Origin: Candidatus Sulfotelmatobacter sp.
Lineage (GTDB): Bacteria; Acidobacteriota; Terriglobia; Terriglobales; Acidobacteriaceae
Direction: 5' to 3'
Length of the DNA stretch: 64,000 nucleotides
NCBI GenBank assembly: GCA_030041475.1
Contig: JASHNU010000086.1
Location: 117,823-181,822 of the forward strand
Both the position numbers and the translations under genes were made by a program. Position 1 is the stretch's first letter. Each line of letters starts with the position of its first letter. This document shows, piece after piece, positions 36,286 through 48,110 of the stretch. The notes under the pieces were generated by a model, which searched no databases, had not been told where the DNA came from, and worked only from the letters and a program-made list of their open reading frames with translations.

Positions 36286-37200
36286 CTACCGCACCACCTT
36301 CTCAATCTCTCCCCTCAACTCCGCATATGGCACGGCGCCGGGGTGGTACCAGGCCACTTTCCCAGCGCGGTCCAGCAGCACGAGCGTGGGCGTGGTCGAA
36401 GCGCCGTACACTTCGAAATTGTACTTGCTGATCGGCACCGGCATGTCGAGAAGGCCGCTGTAGAAGCGCCGCCGCACGGCGTCGATGTAGCTGAGTTCGT
36501 CGGCGGGCGCAGCGTGCTCCACCTGCGCCGTATATCCATAGAGTCGCGTGGGCCCGATCACCTTCAATCCTTGCGCTGCGAACTCAGAGCGCAGCTGCGT
36601 GATGATGGGCGCTTCGGCCTTGCAGTCGCCGCACCAGTGCGCCCAGAAAAACAGCAACACAGGAGAGCCTTTCAGTTGGGCAAGCGTGGGCAACGTGCTG
36701 CCGAGCGACTGCTCGGAGCGCAGCGCCGGAGCCAGTTTCCCCTGAAACGTGATCAGGTTCAGATTTTTCTGCAGCCGGTCGTGAATGGACGTATTGCCGT
36801 AGGTGCGCAGCGCGGCCTGAAGCACGGCGATGGCTTGCATGCGCTGGCCCCGCGCGGCCAGCACTTGCGCCTGAACCTCGTACGCTGCACCCAGCGCGAT
36901 CGGCAAATGCGGTTCAGCGTCCAGCGGGCGCTGCTTCAGTTGATCGAGTGCCAGGGCCTTGGTCTGCTTGGCAAACGCCGCCGCCTGATCGTATTGTCGC
37001 TGCTCGAGCGCCGCTCGTCCCAGCCACGAATACGCCTCGAGATATTCCGCGTTCACCCCCTGCCGGCTGCGATACGAATTCAGTTCAGCTTCGGCGACGG
37101 AAAAATTGTTCTGCGCCAGAGCCATGCGCACGTCAGTGACGATTCCCGCCCGCGCCGAGGCGGTCAGCAGCGCGGCGGTCAGCAAGATGCGATTCAGCAT
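36286..37200 (-). CDS. TPR plus TlpA-like thioredoxin protein, exported
   Basis: A 304-residue secreted protein. A short signal peptide (residues 1-18) is followed by a TPR-like helical domain (residues about 25-150), then a TlpA/ResA-like thioredoxin fold with the active site FFWAHWCGDCKAEAP (CGDC near residue 190) and the cis-Pro loop STTPTLVLLD. It probably reduces periplasmic thiols, perhaps in cytochrome c maturation. The TPR-thioredoxin fusion is uncommon outside Acidobacteriota. Confidence 0.85.
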   Translation of the reverse strand: MLNRILLTAALLTASARAGIVTDVRMALAQNNFSVAEAELNSYRSRQGVNAEYLEAYSWLGRAALEQRQYDQAAAFAKQTKALALDQLKQRPLDAEPHLPIALGAAYEVQAQVLAARGQRMQAIAVLQAALRTYGNTSIHDRLQKNLNLITFQGKLAPALRSEQSLGSTLPTLAQLKGSPVLLFFWAHWCGDCKAEAPIITQLRSEFAAQGLKVIGPTRLYGYTAQVEHAAPADELSYIDAVRRRFYSGLLDMPVPISKYNFEVYGASTTPTLVLLDRAGKVAWYHPGAVPYAELRGEIEKVVR

Positions 37201-37244
37201 TCCCCTAATGATGAATCGCGCGGTAGAAAAGTGGCAAATTCAGG

Positions 37245-37275
37245 ACTGCAGATTTTAGATTGATGATTTCAGATT
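37245..37275. repeat. Type F-like repeat upstream of cold shock gene
   Basis: CTGCAGATTTTAGATTGATG and ATTTCAGATTTGCC resemble the AATCTGAAATCTTCAATCTG repeat at 28183-28212. Confidence 0.4.
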
Positions 37276-37359
37276 TGCCGACTTGCATCAAACTCCGGCA
37301 AGTCAGTTACTTAGGGTCCGCCCTTTAGAAATTATGTAGCAATTTCGTGACAGTTACCG

Positions 37360-37494
37360 TATAATTACTATGCGTTTGATCTTTAGAGTTCCTTCGCAGT
37401 ACAAGCATCTCCGCTTAACCCAGCGTGTGACCTGCCTGCAGAAGACCCGAAAGTTTCAGCGCTACATCAAGAAGAAAAGGAACATTGCATCAAC
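37360..37494 (+). promoter_or_regulatory. Cold shock gene promoter and long 5' leader
   Basis: A perfect TATAAT at 37360-37365 with no good -35 would start RNA near 37372, giving a leader of about 125 bases before the csp ATG. Cold-shock mRNAs commonly have long structured leaders that act as thermosensors. The leader also contains a 47-codon basic frame from ATG 37370 to TGA 37513 that overlaps the csp start; there is no evidence that it is translated. Confidence 0.45.
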
Positions 37495-37695
37495 ATGGAA
37501 ACAGGAACAGTGAAGTGGTTTAACGACGCCAAGGGCTATGGTTTCATCAGCCGCCAGAATGGCGAGGATGTCTTCGTGCATTTCTCCGCCATCCAGGCCA
37601 GCGGATTCCGCAGCCTCCAAGAAGGTCAGCAAGTGCAGTTTGACGTGGTCAAAGGCCCCAAGGGCTGGCAGGCAGAGAACGTCAAGAGCGTCTAA
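37495..37695 (+). CDS. Cold shock protein (CspA family)
   Basis: A 66-residue single cold-shock domain protein, an RNA chaperone that melts structured mRNA. The motifs RNP1 (KGYGFI) and RNP2 (VFVHFS) are intact, and the start [12 protein letters not shown] is classic. GC content and codon use match its neighbours. It has a long leader and its own terminator, so it is monocistronic. Confidence 0.97.
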   Translation: METGTVKWFNDAKGYGFISRQNGEDVFVHFSAIQASGFRSLQEGQQVQFDVVKGPKGWQAENVKSV

Positions 37696-37720
37696 CACCG
37701 CTTCGCAACTGACAATCCGA

Positions 37721-37757
37721 AAAAGGGCGGCCAGAAATGGCCGCCTTTTGATTTTTG
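37721..37757 (+). terminator. Rho-independent terminator of the cold shock gene
   Basis: Perfect 8-bp stem GGCGGCCA/TGGCCGCC with GAAA tetraloop (37726-37745), flanked by AAAA and TTTT-GA-TTTTT. It could also serve the convergent kinase gene. Confidence 0.88.
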
Positions 37758-37762
37758 CGTTT

Positions 37763-40537
<2,775 letters not shown>

Positions 40538-40686
40538 GCGGGCCGCCGTAACGAAGAGTGTCGCTAATCTTATGGAGGAATGTAAGGGACAGTCAATCAC
40601 TGCACGGGTGTTCCCCGATCACTGCGCTTTTGGTTTATTCTACCTAGTTTGCCGTTTCAGGTCGTTCTTGGTCCGAGGGGGAGCAA
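40538..40686. other. Divergent promoter region, kinase / BNR protein
   Basis: 149 bases with no gene. The BNR side has an AT-rich TTTATTCTACC stretch that may hold its -10 box; not certain. Confidence 0.35.
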
Positions 40687-43600
40687 GTGATCCGATCACA
40701 CGCAGTCCTTTGTCTGCTCGTTTCTTTTCTGATTTTTCTTCCCGCACCCGCAAGCTGGAGCCAAGCTCGTGAAACCCAGGTTCCTGAAAGCACCTACCAG
40801 GATCTGCACTGGCGCATGATTGGCCCGTTCCGCGGCGGACGCACGCGCGCCGCATGCGGCGTACCCAGCCAGCCGAACGTCTTCTATATGGCCCAGGTCA
40901 ACGGCGGCGTGTGGAAGACCGACGACTACGGCCGTACCTGGAATCCAATCTTCGATCAGGAACCGACGCAGTCGGTCGGCGCGATTGCGGTCGCCCCTTC
41001 TGATCCCAACATCATTTATGTCGGAAGCGGCGAAGGACTGCACCGTCCCGATTTGTCAGTAGGCGACGGCATTTATAAGTCGATCGACGCGGGCAAGACG
41101 TGGACGCACCTCGGCCTGCGCGACGGGCAGCAGATTCCGGCGCTGGCGGTCGATCCGCGCGATCCCAACAAAGTTTTTGCCGCTGTGCTAGGGCATCCCT
41201 ACGGCCCCAGCGAAGAGCGCGGTATCTATCGCTCGACCGACGGTGGGCAGAGCTGGCAGAAAGTCATTTCCAAGGATGAGAACACCGGCGGCTCCGACGT
41301 CGAGATCGATCCTTCGAATCCAGACGTGGTTTATGCCTCGATGTGGGAGGTGCGCGAAGGTCCATGGGAGGACGGCAATCTGTACAACGGGGCGGGCGGT
41401 GGATTGTTTAAGTCGACGGACGGCGGCAATACCTGGCATCAGTTGACGAACGGCCTGCCGAACGATCTATCACAGGTTTACGTCGGCATCGCGCCCAGCG
41501 ATTCGCGGCGTCTTTATGCAACTCTGGCGACCGCGTCGGGAAAACTCGCCGTTTATCGTTCCGACGACGCGGGCGACAGCTGGTCGCAGATCACCAACGA
41601 TCCTCGGCCTTCCGGCCGAATTGGCGGCGGCGATCTCTCGGTCCCGCGAGTCGATCCGAAGAATCCTGATCTTGTCTACGTGGTCAGCACCGTCACCATG
41701 CGCTCGAGCGACGGCGGCAAGACATGGTTGGGCTTCCGCGGCGCGCCCGGCGGCGACGATTACCAATATCTCTGGATCAATCCCAACAACGGCAACATCA
41801 TTCTGATCGTCAGCGACCAGGGAGCCATCATCACGGTGAACGGCGGCGAGAGCTGGAGCTCGTGGTACAACCAGCCCACAGCGCAGCTTTATCACGCCAT
41901 TGCGACGACCAATGTGTTCCCTTATCGCGTCTGCGCCGGGCAGCAGGAGAGCGGTTCGGTGTGCATTTCGACCCGAGGCAACGACGGCACCATCACCTAC
42001 CGGGAATGGCATCCCGTGGGCGTGATCGAGTACGGCTACGTCGCGCCCGATCCGCTCGATGCCGACATCATTTATGGCGGCGGGCGAACCGAGGTTTCGA
42101 AATTCCACATTTCGACCGGCCAGGTACAGAACGTCACGCCGATTCCCCTGCGTGATCCGAAGTACCGCACCGACCGCACAGAACCATTGATGTTTTCTCC
42201 GGTCGATCCGCACACGCTTTATTTCGCCGGCAACATGCTGTTCAAGACCATCGACGGCGGAAATTCGTGGCAGGCCATCAGCAACGACCTGACGCGCGAG
42301 AATCCGGGCGTGCCGGCGAGCGTGGGCAAGCTGGTTCCCAAGGGCGCAGAGAAACAGCGCGGCGTGATCTACGCGCTCGCGCCATCGTTCAAGACCACGA
42401 CCACGCTTTGGGCGGGCACCGACGACGGGTTGATCTGGATTACCCGCGACGGCGGCAAGAACTGGAGCGGCATCACGCCCAAGGACCTGACGCCGTGGAG
42501 CAAGGTCACGCAAATTTCGGCTTCGCATTTCGACGAACAGACCGCTTACGCTTCCGTGAGCCGATTCCGCATTGGCGACATGCATCCCTACATCTATCGC
42601 ACGCATGACGGCGGCAAGAACTGGAAGCTGATCACTGCGGGCCTGCCCGATCTCGGCCCGGCGGACACAGTGCGCGAGGATCCGAGACGCAAGGGTCTGC
42701 TTTTCGCCGGCACGGAAAATGCCGTGTGGGTTTCCTTTGACGACGGCGATCACTGGCGGTCGCTGCAACTGAATCTGCCGCATACGTCCATGCGCGACCT
42801 GTGGATTCATGACGACGATCTGGTCGTGGCTACGCACGGGCGCGGATTCTGGATTTTGGATGACATCGCGCCCTTGCGCGAGGCTTCGGCCACCCTGGCA
42901 AACGCCGCGTATCTGTTCAAGCCCGCTCCGGCCTGGCGGGCGCAGCGCGACACCTACACCGACACGCCGCTTCCGCCGGATGAACCGATGGCGGCCAATC
43001 CGCCCGATGGCGCAATCATCGACTACTATCTGCCTGAGGCCGCAAACTCGGTCACACTCGAAATTGCCGACGCACAAGGCAAAGTTGTGCGGCGCTACTC
43101 GAACACCGACAAGCCGGACATTTCCGAAGAAGAATTGCAGAAACAGCTGATCCCGCTGTACTGGGTGAAGCCGTGGCGTGCGCTCCCGACCGTCGCCGGC
43201 ATGCACCGCTGGGTGTGGGACCTGCACTATACGTATACGACTCCGGCTTCGCCGCGGCACGACTACCCGATCTCGGCCGTTCCACATGACACGCCGCGGT
43301 ACCCACTCGGGCCCAACGCGTTGCCGGGGACGTACACGGTCAAACTTACCGTCGACGGAAAAACTTCGACGGCGTCGCTCACGGTCAAGATGGACCCGCG
43401 CGTCAAGGCGACGGCGCTGGCATTGCAAAAGAAGTTTCAGTTCGAAACGCACATGGCTTCCGTGATGAATCAGACTTCGCTGGCCATTTTGCAGGGCGGT
43501 TCCATTCGCGAACAACTGGACAAGCTGAGTGGCCAGGACAACGCTGGGGCCAAGGAGGCCATTGAAGCATTCGGGAAGAAACTTAACGCCGTGGTTGGCG

Positions 43601-43893
43601 CGCAGGCGGGCTTCTTTGCTCCTCCGTCAGCGGACGTCACGCTGAGGCGGGTCAACGGATCAGCCGGCACGCTTTACCAACAGGTGTGGGGAGCCGATGC
43701 TGAACCGACTACCCCGCAAATGCAGGCTCTGGCTAAAACTGAACGCGAGAGCGGAGACGTGCTGAAGCGCTGGGAGGAACTGAAGGGCACAGAGTTGGCC
43801 GCGCTCAACAAAGTTCTGCACGAATCGAAAGTTCCGGAGATCCAGGTGGAATCGGAGGTTCATAGTCAAGAGCCGGAGTCGGACGAAGAATAG
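40687..43893 (+). CDS. Sortilin/VPS10-type BNR-repeat exported protein
   Basis: A 1068-residue secreted protein. GTG 40687 follows GGGGGAG and opens a signal peptide (LLVSFLIFLPAPASWS). The bulk (residues about 35-740) is a two-part ten-bladed beta-propeller like that of sortilin and xyloglucanases, with recurring SxDxGxTW boxes (for example STDGGQSW, SIDAGKTW, SSDGGKTW). The C-terminal 300 residues form a beta-sandwich linker and a coiled helical end rich in Glu. Family members are often annotated glycosyl hydrolase, but no catalytic acid pair is evident here, so a binding role is as likely. Confidence 0.87.
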   Translation: MIRSHAVLCLLVSFLIFLPAPASWSQARETQVPESTYQDLHWRMIGPFRGGRTRAACGVPSQPNVFYMAQVNGGVWKTDDYGRTWNPIFDQEPTQSVGAIAVAPSDPNIIYVGSGEGLHRPDLSVGDGIYKSIDAGKTWTHLGLRDGQQIPALAVDPRDPNKVFAAVLGHPYGPSEERGIYRSTDGGQSWQKVISKDENTGGSDVEIDPSNPDVVYASMWEVREGPWEDGNLYNGAGGGLFKSTDGGNTWHQLTNGLPNDLSQVYVGIAPSDSRRLYATLATASGKLAVYRSDDAGDSWSQITNDPRPSGRIGGGDLSVPRVDPKNPDLVYVVSTVTMRSSDGGKTWLGFRGAPGGDDYQYLWINPNNGNIILIVSDQGAIITVNGGESWSSWYNQPTAQLYHAIATTNVFPYRVCAGQQESGSVCISTRGNDGTITYREWHPVGVIEYGYVAPDPLDADIIYGGGRTEVSKFHISTGQVQNVTPIPLRDPKYRTDRTEPLMFSPVDPHTLYFAGNMLFKTIDGGNSWQAISNDLTRENPGVPASVGKLVPKGAEKQRGVIYALAPSFKTTTTLWAGTDDGLIWITRDGGKNWSGITPKDLTPWSKVTQISASHFDEQTAYASVSRFRIGDMHPYIYRTHDGGKNWKLITAGLPDLGPADTVREDPRRKGLLFAGTENAVWVSFDDGDHWRSLQLNLPHTSMRDLWIHDDDLVVATHGRGFWILDDIAPLREASATLANAAYLFKPAPAWRAQRDTYTDTPLPPDEPMAANPPDGAIIDYYLPEAANSVTLEIADAQGKVVRRYSNTDKPDISEEELQKQLIPLYWVKPWRALPTVAGMHRWVWDLHYTYTTPASPRHDYPISAVPHDTPRYPLGPNALPGTYTVKLTVDGKTSTASLTVKMDPRVKATALALQKKFQFETHMASVMNQTSLAILQGGSIREQLDKLSGQDNAGAKEAIEAFGKKLNAVVGAQAGFFAPPSADVTLRRVNGSAGTLYQQVWGADAEPTTPQMQALAKTERESGDVLKRWEELKGTELAALNKVLHESKVPEIQVESEVHSQEPESDEE

Positions 43894-43927
43894 GGCTGGC
43901 GAAAGTGCGTCGCGAAGGCGTTCGGGG

Positions 43928-46510
43928 CTAGAGATTCTCGACGGCCTTCTGCAGCTCGGCGGCAATCCTTTCCGGATCCGCCTCCGGCTGAAACCGGATT
44001 GGCTCGCCGATGCGAACGCGAATCTTCCACGGCGCGGCAAATTTCCTGCCTGCTTGTTTTACTTCAAAGAGTCCATCAATCCGCATGGGCAGAACCGGAA
44101 GGCCGAGATTCTGCGCCAGCAGACCAATTCCGGCGCGAAAAGGAAGCATCTTGCCGTCTGTGGTGTGTCGGCCTTCGGGAAAGACAAGTACGTTGTAGCC
44201 GCGATCGACAGCCTCGCCCGCATAGGCGAAACTTTGCCGGAAGCCGGCCGCGCGGGGCAACGGGAATAGGTTCAACAGCGAAACTCCCAGGAACCATTGC
44301 AGGCGGTCGTAAATTTTCAGTAAAGAATTGCGGTTAGGCAGCGGCGTGCGCAGTGCCTCCAGTGCCTCACCACCGGTGGCAATCGCCAGCCTGTGACAAA
44401 AGCGCGCCGGCAGAGCGGTGAGGATGAATCCGGGGTCCACATCGTCGATGTGATTCGAAACGATGAGCAGCGGCCCATGCGCGCCACGCAAGTGCTCACG
44501 GCCTTCGATGCGCGGCCAGCCCAGCAACAAAATTGCCGGGCGCATCAGCAGATAATGCGCGAGGAATCGGGCCCACGTTGCCGGCCAGTGCAATGCCCAC
44601 GTGGGGTAGTGATAGCCCGCGCCTGGGGCGGCTTCTCCCCGCAGCATGCGTTCGAGATCGCCAACGGTTTGAAGCGAACTGAATCGCGCCTCGCTCAGAT
44701 CGACCTGGTAACGATCCTCGACGGCACTCAACAACTCGACGCGATCGAGTGAACTCAAACCCAGATCGGAATCGAGCCGGGCGTCGGGGCGCAGGGCAGG
44801 TGCGCGTCCAGAGACGCGTGCGACCAGGTCAGTCAACGGGCTCTCGAGGCCGGGGCCGCTCTCGAGGTGAGAAGTATTTTCGTGCGATGCGATCCGCGCC
44901 TGCGTGATTTCTCGAATCAGATTCCGGCGCGGCTTCTGCGTGTTGGTGCGCGGAAAATCGTCCTGCGGCCACGTGACCCAAATCCTCATTCGCTGATATT
45001 CCGCCAGCGACTGATTGGCCCGCTGCACCACTTTTTCCGCCTGCGATGGGCCTTCCGGCTTGGCGTCACCGCGCAGAATCAGCACCGCGCACGGCTCTGC
45101 ATTTCCGCCGCGCTCGATGCCAACCACGACGCAGTCTTTCACCTCCGGCTGCAGGCGGAGCGCCGCTTCCAGGTCGTCGGGGTAGACTTTCATTCCGCCG
45201 GGAGTGACGATCACTTCCTTCTTGCGCCCTTTGAAATAGAGATTGCCAGCGGCGTCGAGAGCACCGATGTCCCCGGTGCGATACCACCCCTGTTCGTCGG
45301 AAAGTCTGCCCGTGGCAGTGAAAGCATCGTGGCCGACCCAGTAGCCGCGGGCCACGCCTCCGCCGCGCACTAGAATCTCGCCGTCTTCGGCCAGCTTCAC
45401 TTCGCGGCCGGCCAGTACTTTGCCGATCGATCCTCTGCCCAGCCGAAACGGATGGTTCACGCTGATGAGCGAAGTGGTCTCGGTCAGGCCGTAACCCTGA
45501 ATTACGGCATATCCGAGACGGTGCCAGAATTCTTCGGTCTCGCTGTCGAGAGCGGCGCCGCCGGAGATGAACGCCCAGAATTTCCAGCCGAATTGGCGGC
45601 GGATGGCGCGGAATGTCCACCAGCGATGCAGAAAATGTCGTTGCGCGGATGCGGCAAATCTTTTGCGGAACGGTGTCATCTCCCCGCGGTCTTCCAGGTC
45701 GCGCTCGATCTTCTGCTTCAGCGACTGCAGCACGCGCGGCACGCTGACTACAACGGAGACGCGCTCGCGGCGAACCGTGCCGATGATCTCCGACGGCTTC
45801 AATTCGTTTTGAAAAATCACTGTGCCAGCAAGCAGCGGAGGGAGAAACATGCCGAGAAACTGTCCGAAGACGTGGCTGAGCGGGAGCAGGTTCAGAAACC
45901 GCAGTGGATGCATCAGTCGCTCGTATTTGAGATAGCGGCGTATCTCCTGCTCGAGAGGTGCGATGTTGGCCAGGACGTTGCCGTGCGTAATGACGACTCC
46001 ACGGGGCTCAGCCGTGGTGCCGGAAGTGAAGATGACTTGCAAAATATCGTCGCGGGTGAGGGCACTCTTCGCCGGCGCCGGAGGGTTCGCCGTCTCGGGC
46101 CAGTCTTCGAGCGTGAACGTAGAAGGAGATTGCAGACACGACTGTATCGCAGCGGCACATTCGTGAAGATGCCGCCGCGAGCCGGCCAGCATCTTCGCTT
46201 CAACTTGCCGGAAGACGCGCAGGGCGAAGTCGGCAGACGCCCCATCGTCCATCGGAACAACTACAATTCCGCACAAAGCACACCCGAAGAACGCCGCCAC
46301 CCACTCGGCCGAGTTTTCACCCCACAGCATGACCCGGTCTCCCTTCTGAATTCCTCGCGAGCCGAGTTCGCGAGCGAATTCGAAAGCCTTGTCCACAACC
46401 GCGCCGTAAGTGAAGGATTCTGTGCGGTATCCACGGCGCTGCAGATAGGCGCGTTCGCGCCGGTGCGCGGGAAAGTGCTCGAGGAAAAACTCCGCGATCG
46501 AGTCGGCCAT
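43928..46510 (-). CDS. Acyl-AMP ligase / acyl carrier / PlsC acyltransferase fusion
   Basis: An 860-residue three-part enzyme. Residues 1-540 are an AMP-forming acyl ligase (FTSGTTAEPRGV, GYGLTETT, GWYRTGDIG, core Lys in the tail). A phosphopantetheine carrier follows, with Ser near 585 in LGLSSLDRVEL. Residues about 650-860 are a PlsC-type 1-acylglycerol-phosphate acyltransferase with NHIDDVD (HX4D near 684) and FPEGRH. It likely activates free fatty acids, loads them on its own carrier and acylates lysophospholipids. E. coli Aas has the acyltransferase first, so the order is reversed and a carrier added. Confidence 0.9.
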   Translation of the reverse strand: MADSIAEFFLEHFPAHRRERAYLQRRGYRTESFTYGAVVDKAFEFARELGSRGIQKGDRVMLWGENSAEWVAAFFGCALCGIVVVPMDDGASADFALRVFRQVEAKMLAGSRRHLHECAAAIQSCLQSPSTFTLEDWPETANPPAPAKSALTRDDILQVIFTSGTTAEPRGVVITHGNVLANIAPLEQEIRRYLKYERLMHPLRFLNLLPLSHVFGQFLGMFLPPLLAGTVIFQNELKPSEIIGTVRRERVSVVVSVPRVLQSLKQKIERDLEDRGEMTPFRKRFAASAQRHFLHRWWTFRAIRRQFGWKFWAFISGGAALDSETEEFWHRLGYAVIQGYGLTETTSLISVNHPFRLGRGSIGKVLAGREVKLAEDGEILVRGGGVARGYWVGHDAFTATGRLSDEQGWYRTGDIGALDAAGNLYFKGRKKEVIVTPGGMKVYPDDLEAALRLQPEVKDCVVVGIERGGNAEPCAVLILRGDAKPEGPSQAEKVVQRANQSLAEYQRMRIWVTWPQDDFPRTNTQKPRRNLIREITQARIASHENTSHLESGPGLESPLTDLVARVSGRAPALRPDARLDSDLGLSSLDRVELLSAVEDRYQVDLSEARFSSLQTVGDLERMLRGEAAPGAGYHYPTWALHWPATWARFLAHYLLMRPAILLLGWPRIEGREHLRGAHGPLLIVSNHIDDVDPGFILTALPARFCHRLAIATGGEALEALRTPLPNRNSLLKIYDRLQWFLGVSLLNLFPLPRAAGFRQSFAYAGEAVDRGYNVLVFPEGRHTTDGKMLPFRAGIGLLAQNLGLPVLPMRIDGLFEVKQAGRKFAAPWKIRVRIGEPIRFQPEADPERIAAELQKAVENL

Positions 46511-46557
46511 GGCGGTGCAACGGAACTCGCAGAGGCAAGTTCCACAGACCCAGTGTA

Positions 46558-46683
46558 GTGGAACGCACGGGAGCCACGTCCTCTCCCCTCTCGGAGCTGG
46601 CCAACAATCCCTATGGCGCCTACCCCTCCGACTGCGCCGCCTTCGACCAACTGGGAGTACGCGTGCCCTTTATCACCCTCGAC
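46558..46683 (+). pseudogene. Possible remnant of an unrecognised protein
   Basis: The gap between the ligase fusion and doxX contains a protein-like frame reading SELANNPYGAYPSDCAAF and GVRVPFITLDSKELRR on the plus strand. It has no start with a ribosome site and runs into the doxX 3' end. It resembles a C-terminal scrap of a hydrolase (SD-x-AAF type), but I cannot name the family. Confidence 0.3.
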
Positions 46684-47091
46684 TCAAAAGAACTTCGTCG
46701 CCCTGTTTTCCCATGCCGTCACGAGCAGGCAGGTGATCAGTAGAGCGCTGTATTCCCAGCCCCCTTCGCCCGGGCCGACAACAAAGAAACCGTGATGCCG
46801 GTGGAACAGCAGGATGCCGGTGAACAAGATGAGCAACAAAATCAGCGCGACCGGCAGAACCAGCAGGCGCATCGCTAGCAAGACCGTGCCTCCGGTTTCG
46901 GCGAGACAGACCAGATACGCCAAGACCACGCCCGCGGGGAACCCGCTGTCCTTCAGAATACTTCCCAGCCCAGGAGCGCTTCCTTCATAAAGCCGGTGAG
47001 CGCCGTGCGTAAAGAGGATCGCACACACGACTAGACGTAAGACATCTGTCCCTGCCGATTCTCTCGAAAATATTCTGCGCAGCAATTTCAT
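46684..47091 (-). CDS. DoxX family membrane protein
   Basis: A 135-residue protein with four hydrophobic helices typical of DoxX/DoxD: VLRLVVCAILFTHGAHRLYEG, then LAYLVCLAETGGTVLLAM and two more. DoxX members are linked to redox or quinone chemistry but often have no defined role. It follows YceI on the same strand, with 49 bases between, suggesting an operon that deals with isoprenoid or quinone lipids, which is inference. Confidence 0.86.
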   Translation of the reverse strand: MKLLRRIFSRESAGTDVLRLVVCAILFTHGAHRLYEGSAPGLGSILKDSGFPAGVVLAYLVCLAETGGTVLLAMRLLVLPVALILLLILFTGILLFHRHHGFFVVGPGEGGWEYSALLITCLLVTAWENRATKFF

Positions 47092-47140
47092 CGTTCCCCT
47101 CGGCTATACGCATTCGAGCCTGAGCTTGGCGGGCCCCCTT

Positions 47141-47857
47141 TCACTTGGCGGGGGGAGGACCGTCCGCTTCCACGTCGATTTCGATCTCGACGTCCGGCCC
47201 CGTCAGGTGCGGACCAAATTCTCGGAGGCTGTCGCGCGTCATGCCAAAATCATCCCGCTTCGTCGCTGCCGAGCCATGGAATGCGGCGCGCGCTGGCTCG
47301 CCCGGCGGATGGTGGAACAACCCTTTGTAGGTGAAAGTCAGCGGCACGACTTTTGTGACGCCGCGAATGGTCAGAGAGCCATCCAGCGTCCAGGTGTCTT
47401 CCGAAACACGGCGGATGCCGCGGCCGTGGTACGCCATCGTCGGGAATTTGATGACATCAAAGTAGGCTGGGCTCCGAAGGTCATCGTCGCGCTCGCTCCA
47501 CTGCGTGTTGATGCTGTAAGTGTCGATGGTGACGTCGACACCGCACGCGGCCAGGTCCTGCGATACGGTGATGGTTCCCGTAACCTTGTCGAAACGGCCA
47601 CGCACCAGCCCGACGAAACCGTGCACAGCACCGAAGTACGCGAAACTGTGGATCGGATCGATCTTGTACGTCCCTGGAGGGGGGAGCGCCGGGGCTTCCG
47701 CCTTCTCCTGGGCGGGTTCAGCCGGAGGATCCGCGGCGGCGTTGGTCGAAGGCACTGCCCAAATCCCGATAAGCAGCGCTCCAATTTCGAAAAGATTGAA
47801 CGCTTTGTTGAGGATTGTATTGTTGAGGATCGTATTTCCTCTATTCTTCCTACCCAT
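47141..47857 (-). CDS. YceI family periplasmic lipocalin-like protein
   Basis: A 238-residue exported protein of the YceI family, which bind polyprenoid lipids in a beta-barrel. ATG 47857 gives a long signal region (NLFEIGALLIGIWAVPSTNA). Residues about 75-235 are the barrel with YKIDPIHSFAYFGAVHGF and FDVIKFPTMAYHG. A stop follows a Pro-rich tail. It probably forms a pair with doxX and lies next to a divergent CadC-like regulator. Confidence 0.88.
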   Translation of the reverse strand: MGRKNRGNTILNNTILNKAFNLFEIGALLIGIWAVPSTNAAADPPAEPAQEKAEAPALPPPGTYKIDPIHSFAYFGAVHGFVGLVRGRFDKVTGTITVSQDLAACGVDVTIDTYSINTQWSERDDDLRSPAYFDVIKFPTMAYHGRGIRRVSEDTWTLDGSLTIRGVTKVVPLTFTYKGLFHHPPGEPARAAFHGSAATKRDDFGMTRDSLREFGPHLTGPDVEIEIDVEADGPPPAK

Positions 47858-48110
47858 CTCTATTACCTCGAATCTGTTTGCAATCCGCAATACGGTCGTA
47901 CGATACTCGGCTCAGGCACGAGAAGTCCTGAACTTGGCCTGAAACGTTCTGAATACTTCTGAAATAACGTTGCTCGTGTAAGCGCGTACTCCCGCCGCTC
48001 GCGTGCAGCGCCACAAAAGTCAGCAAGGTACCCGCTCTACGCCATGGTGTTGGTAGAATCAGCGAGCACCGTTTTCTGTGTGAAAGACAGAGACGTAGAT
48101 ACGATCCTGT
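47858..48110. other. Divergent gap between YceI gene and regulator
   Basis: 253 bases, no gene. It likely carries the promoters of both neighbours and the target of the regulator. I could not see a clear operator. Confidence 0.35.

Noticed and set aside
41470..43515. 681-codon open frame antisense to the BNR protein gene
   Set aside because: Shadow frame: highly biased composition, no domain, and the sense gene is certain.
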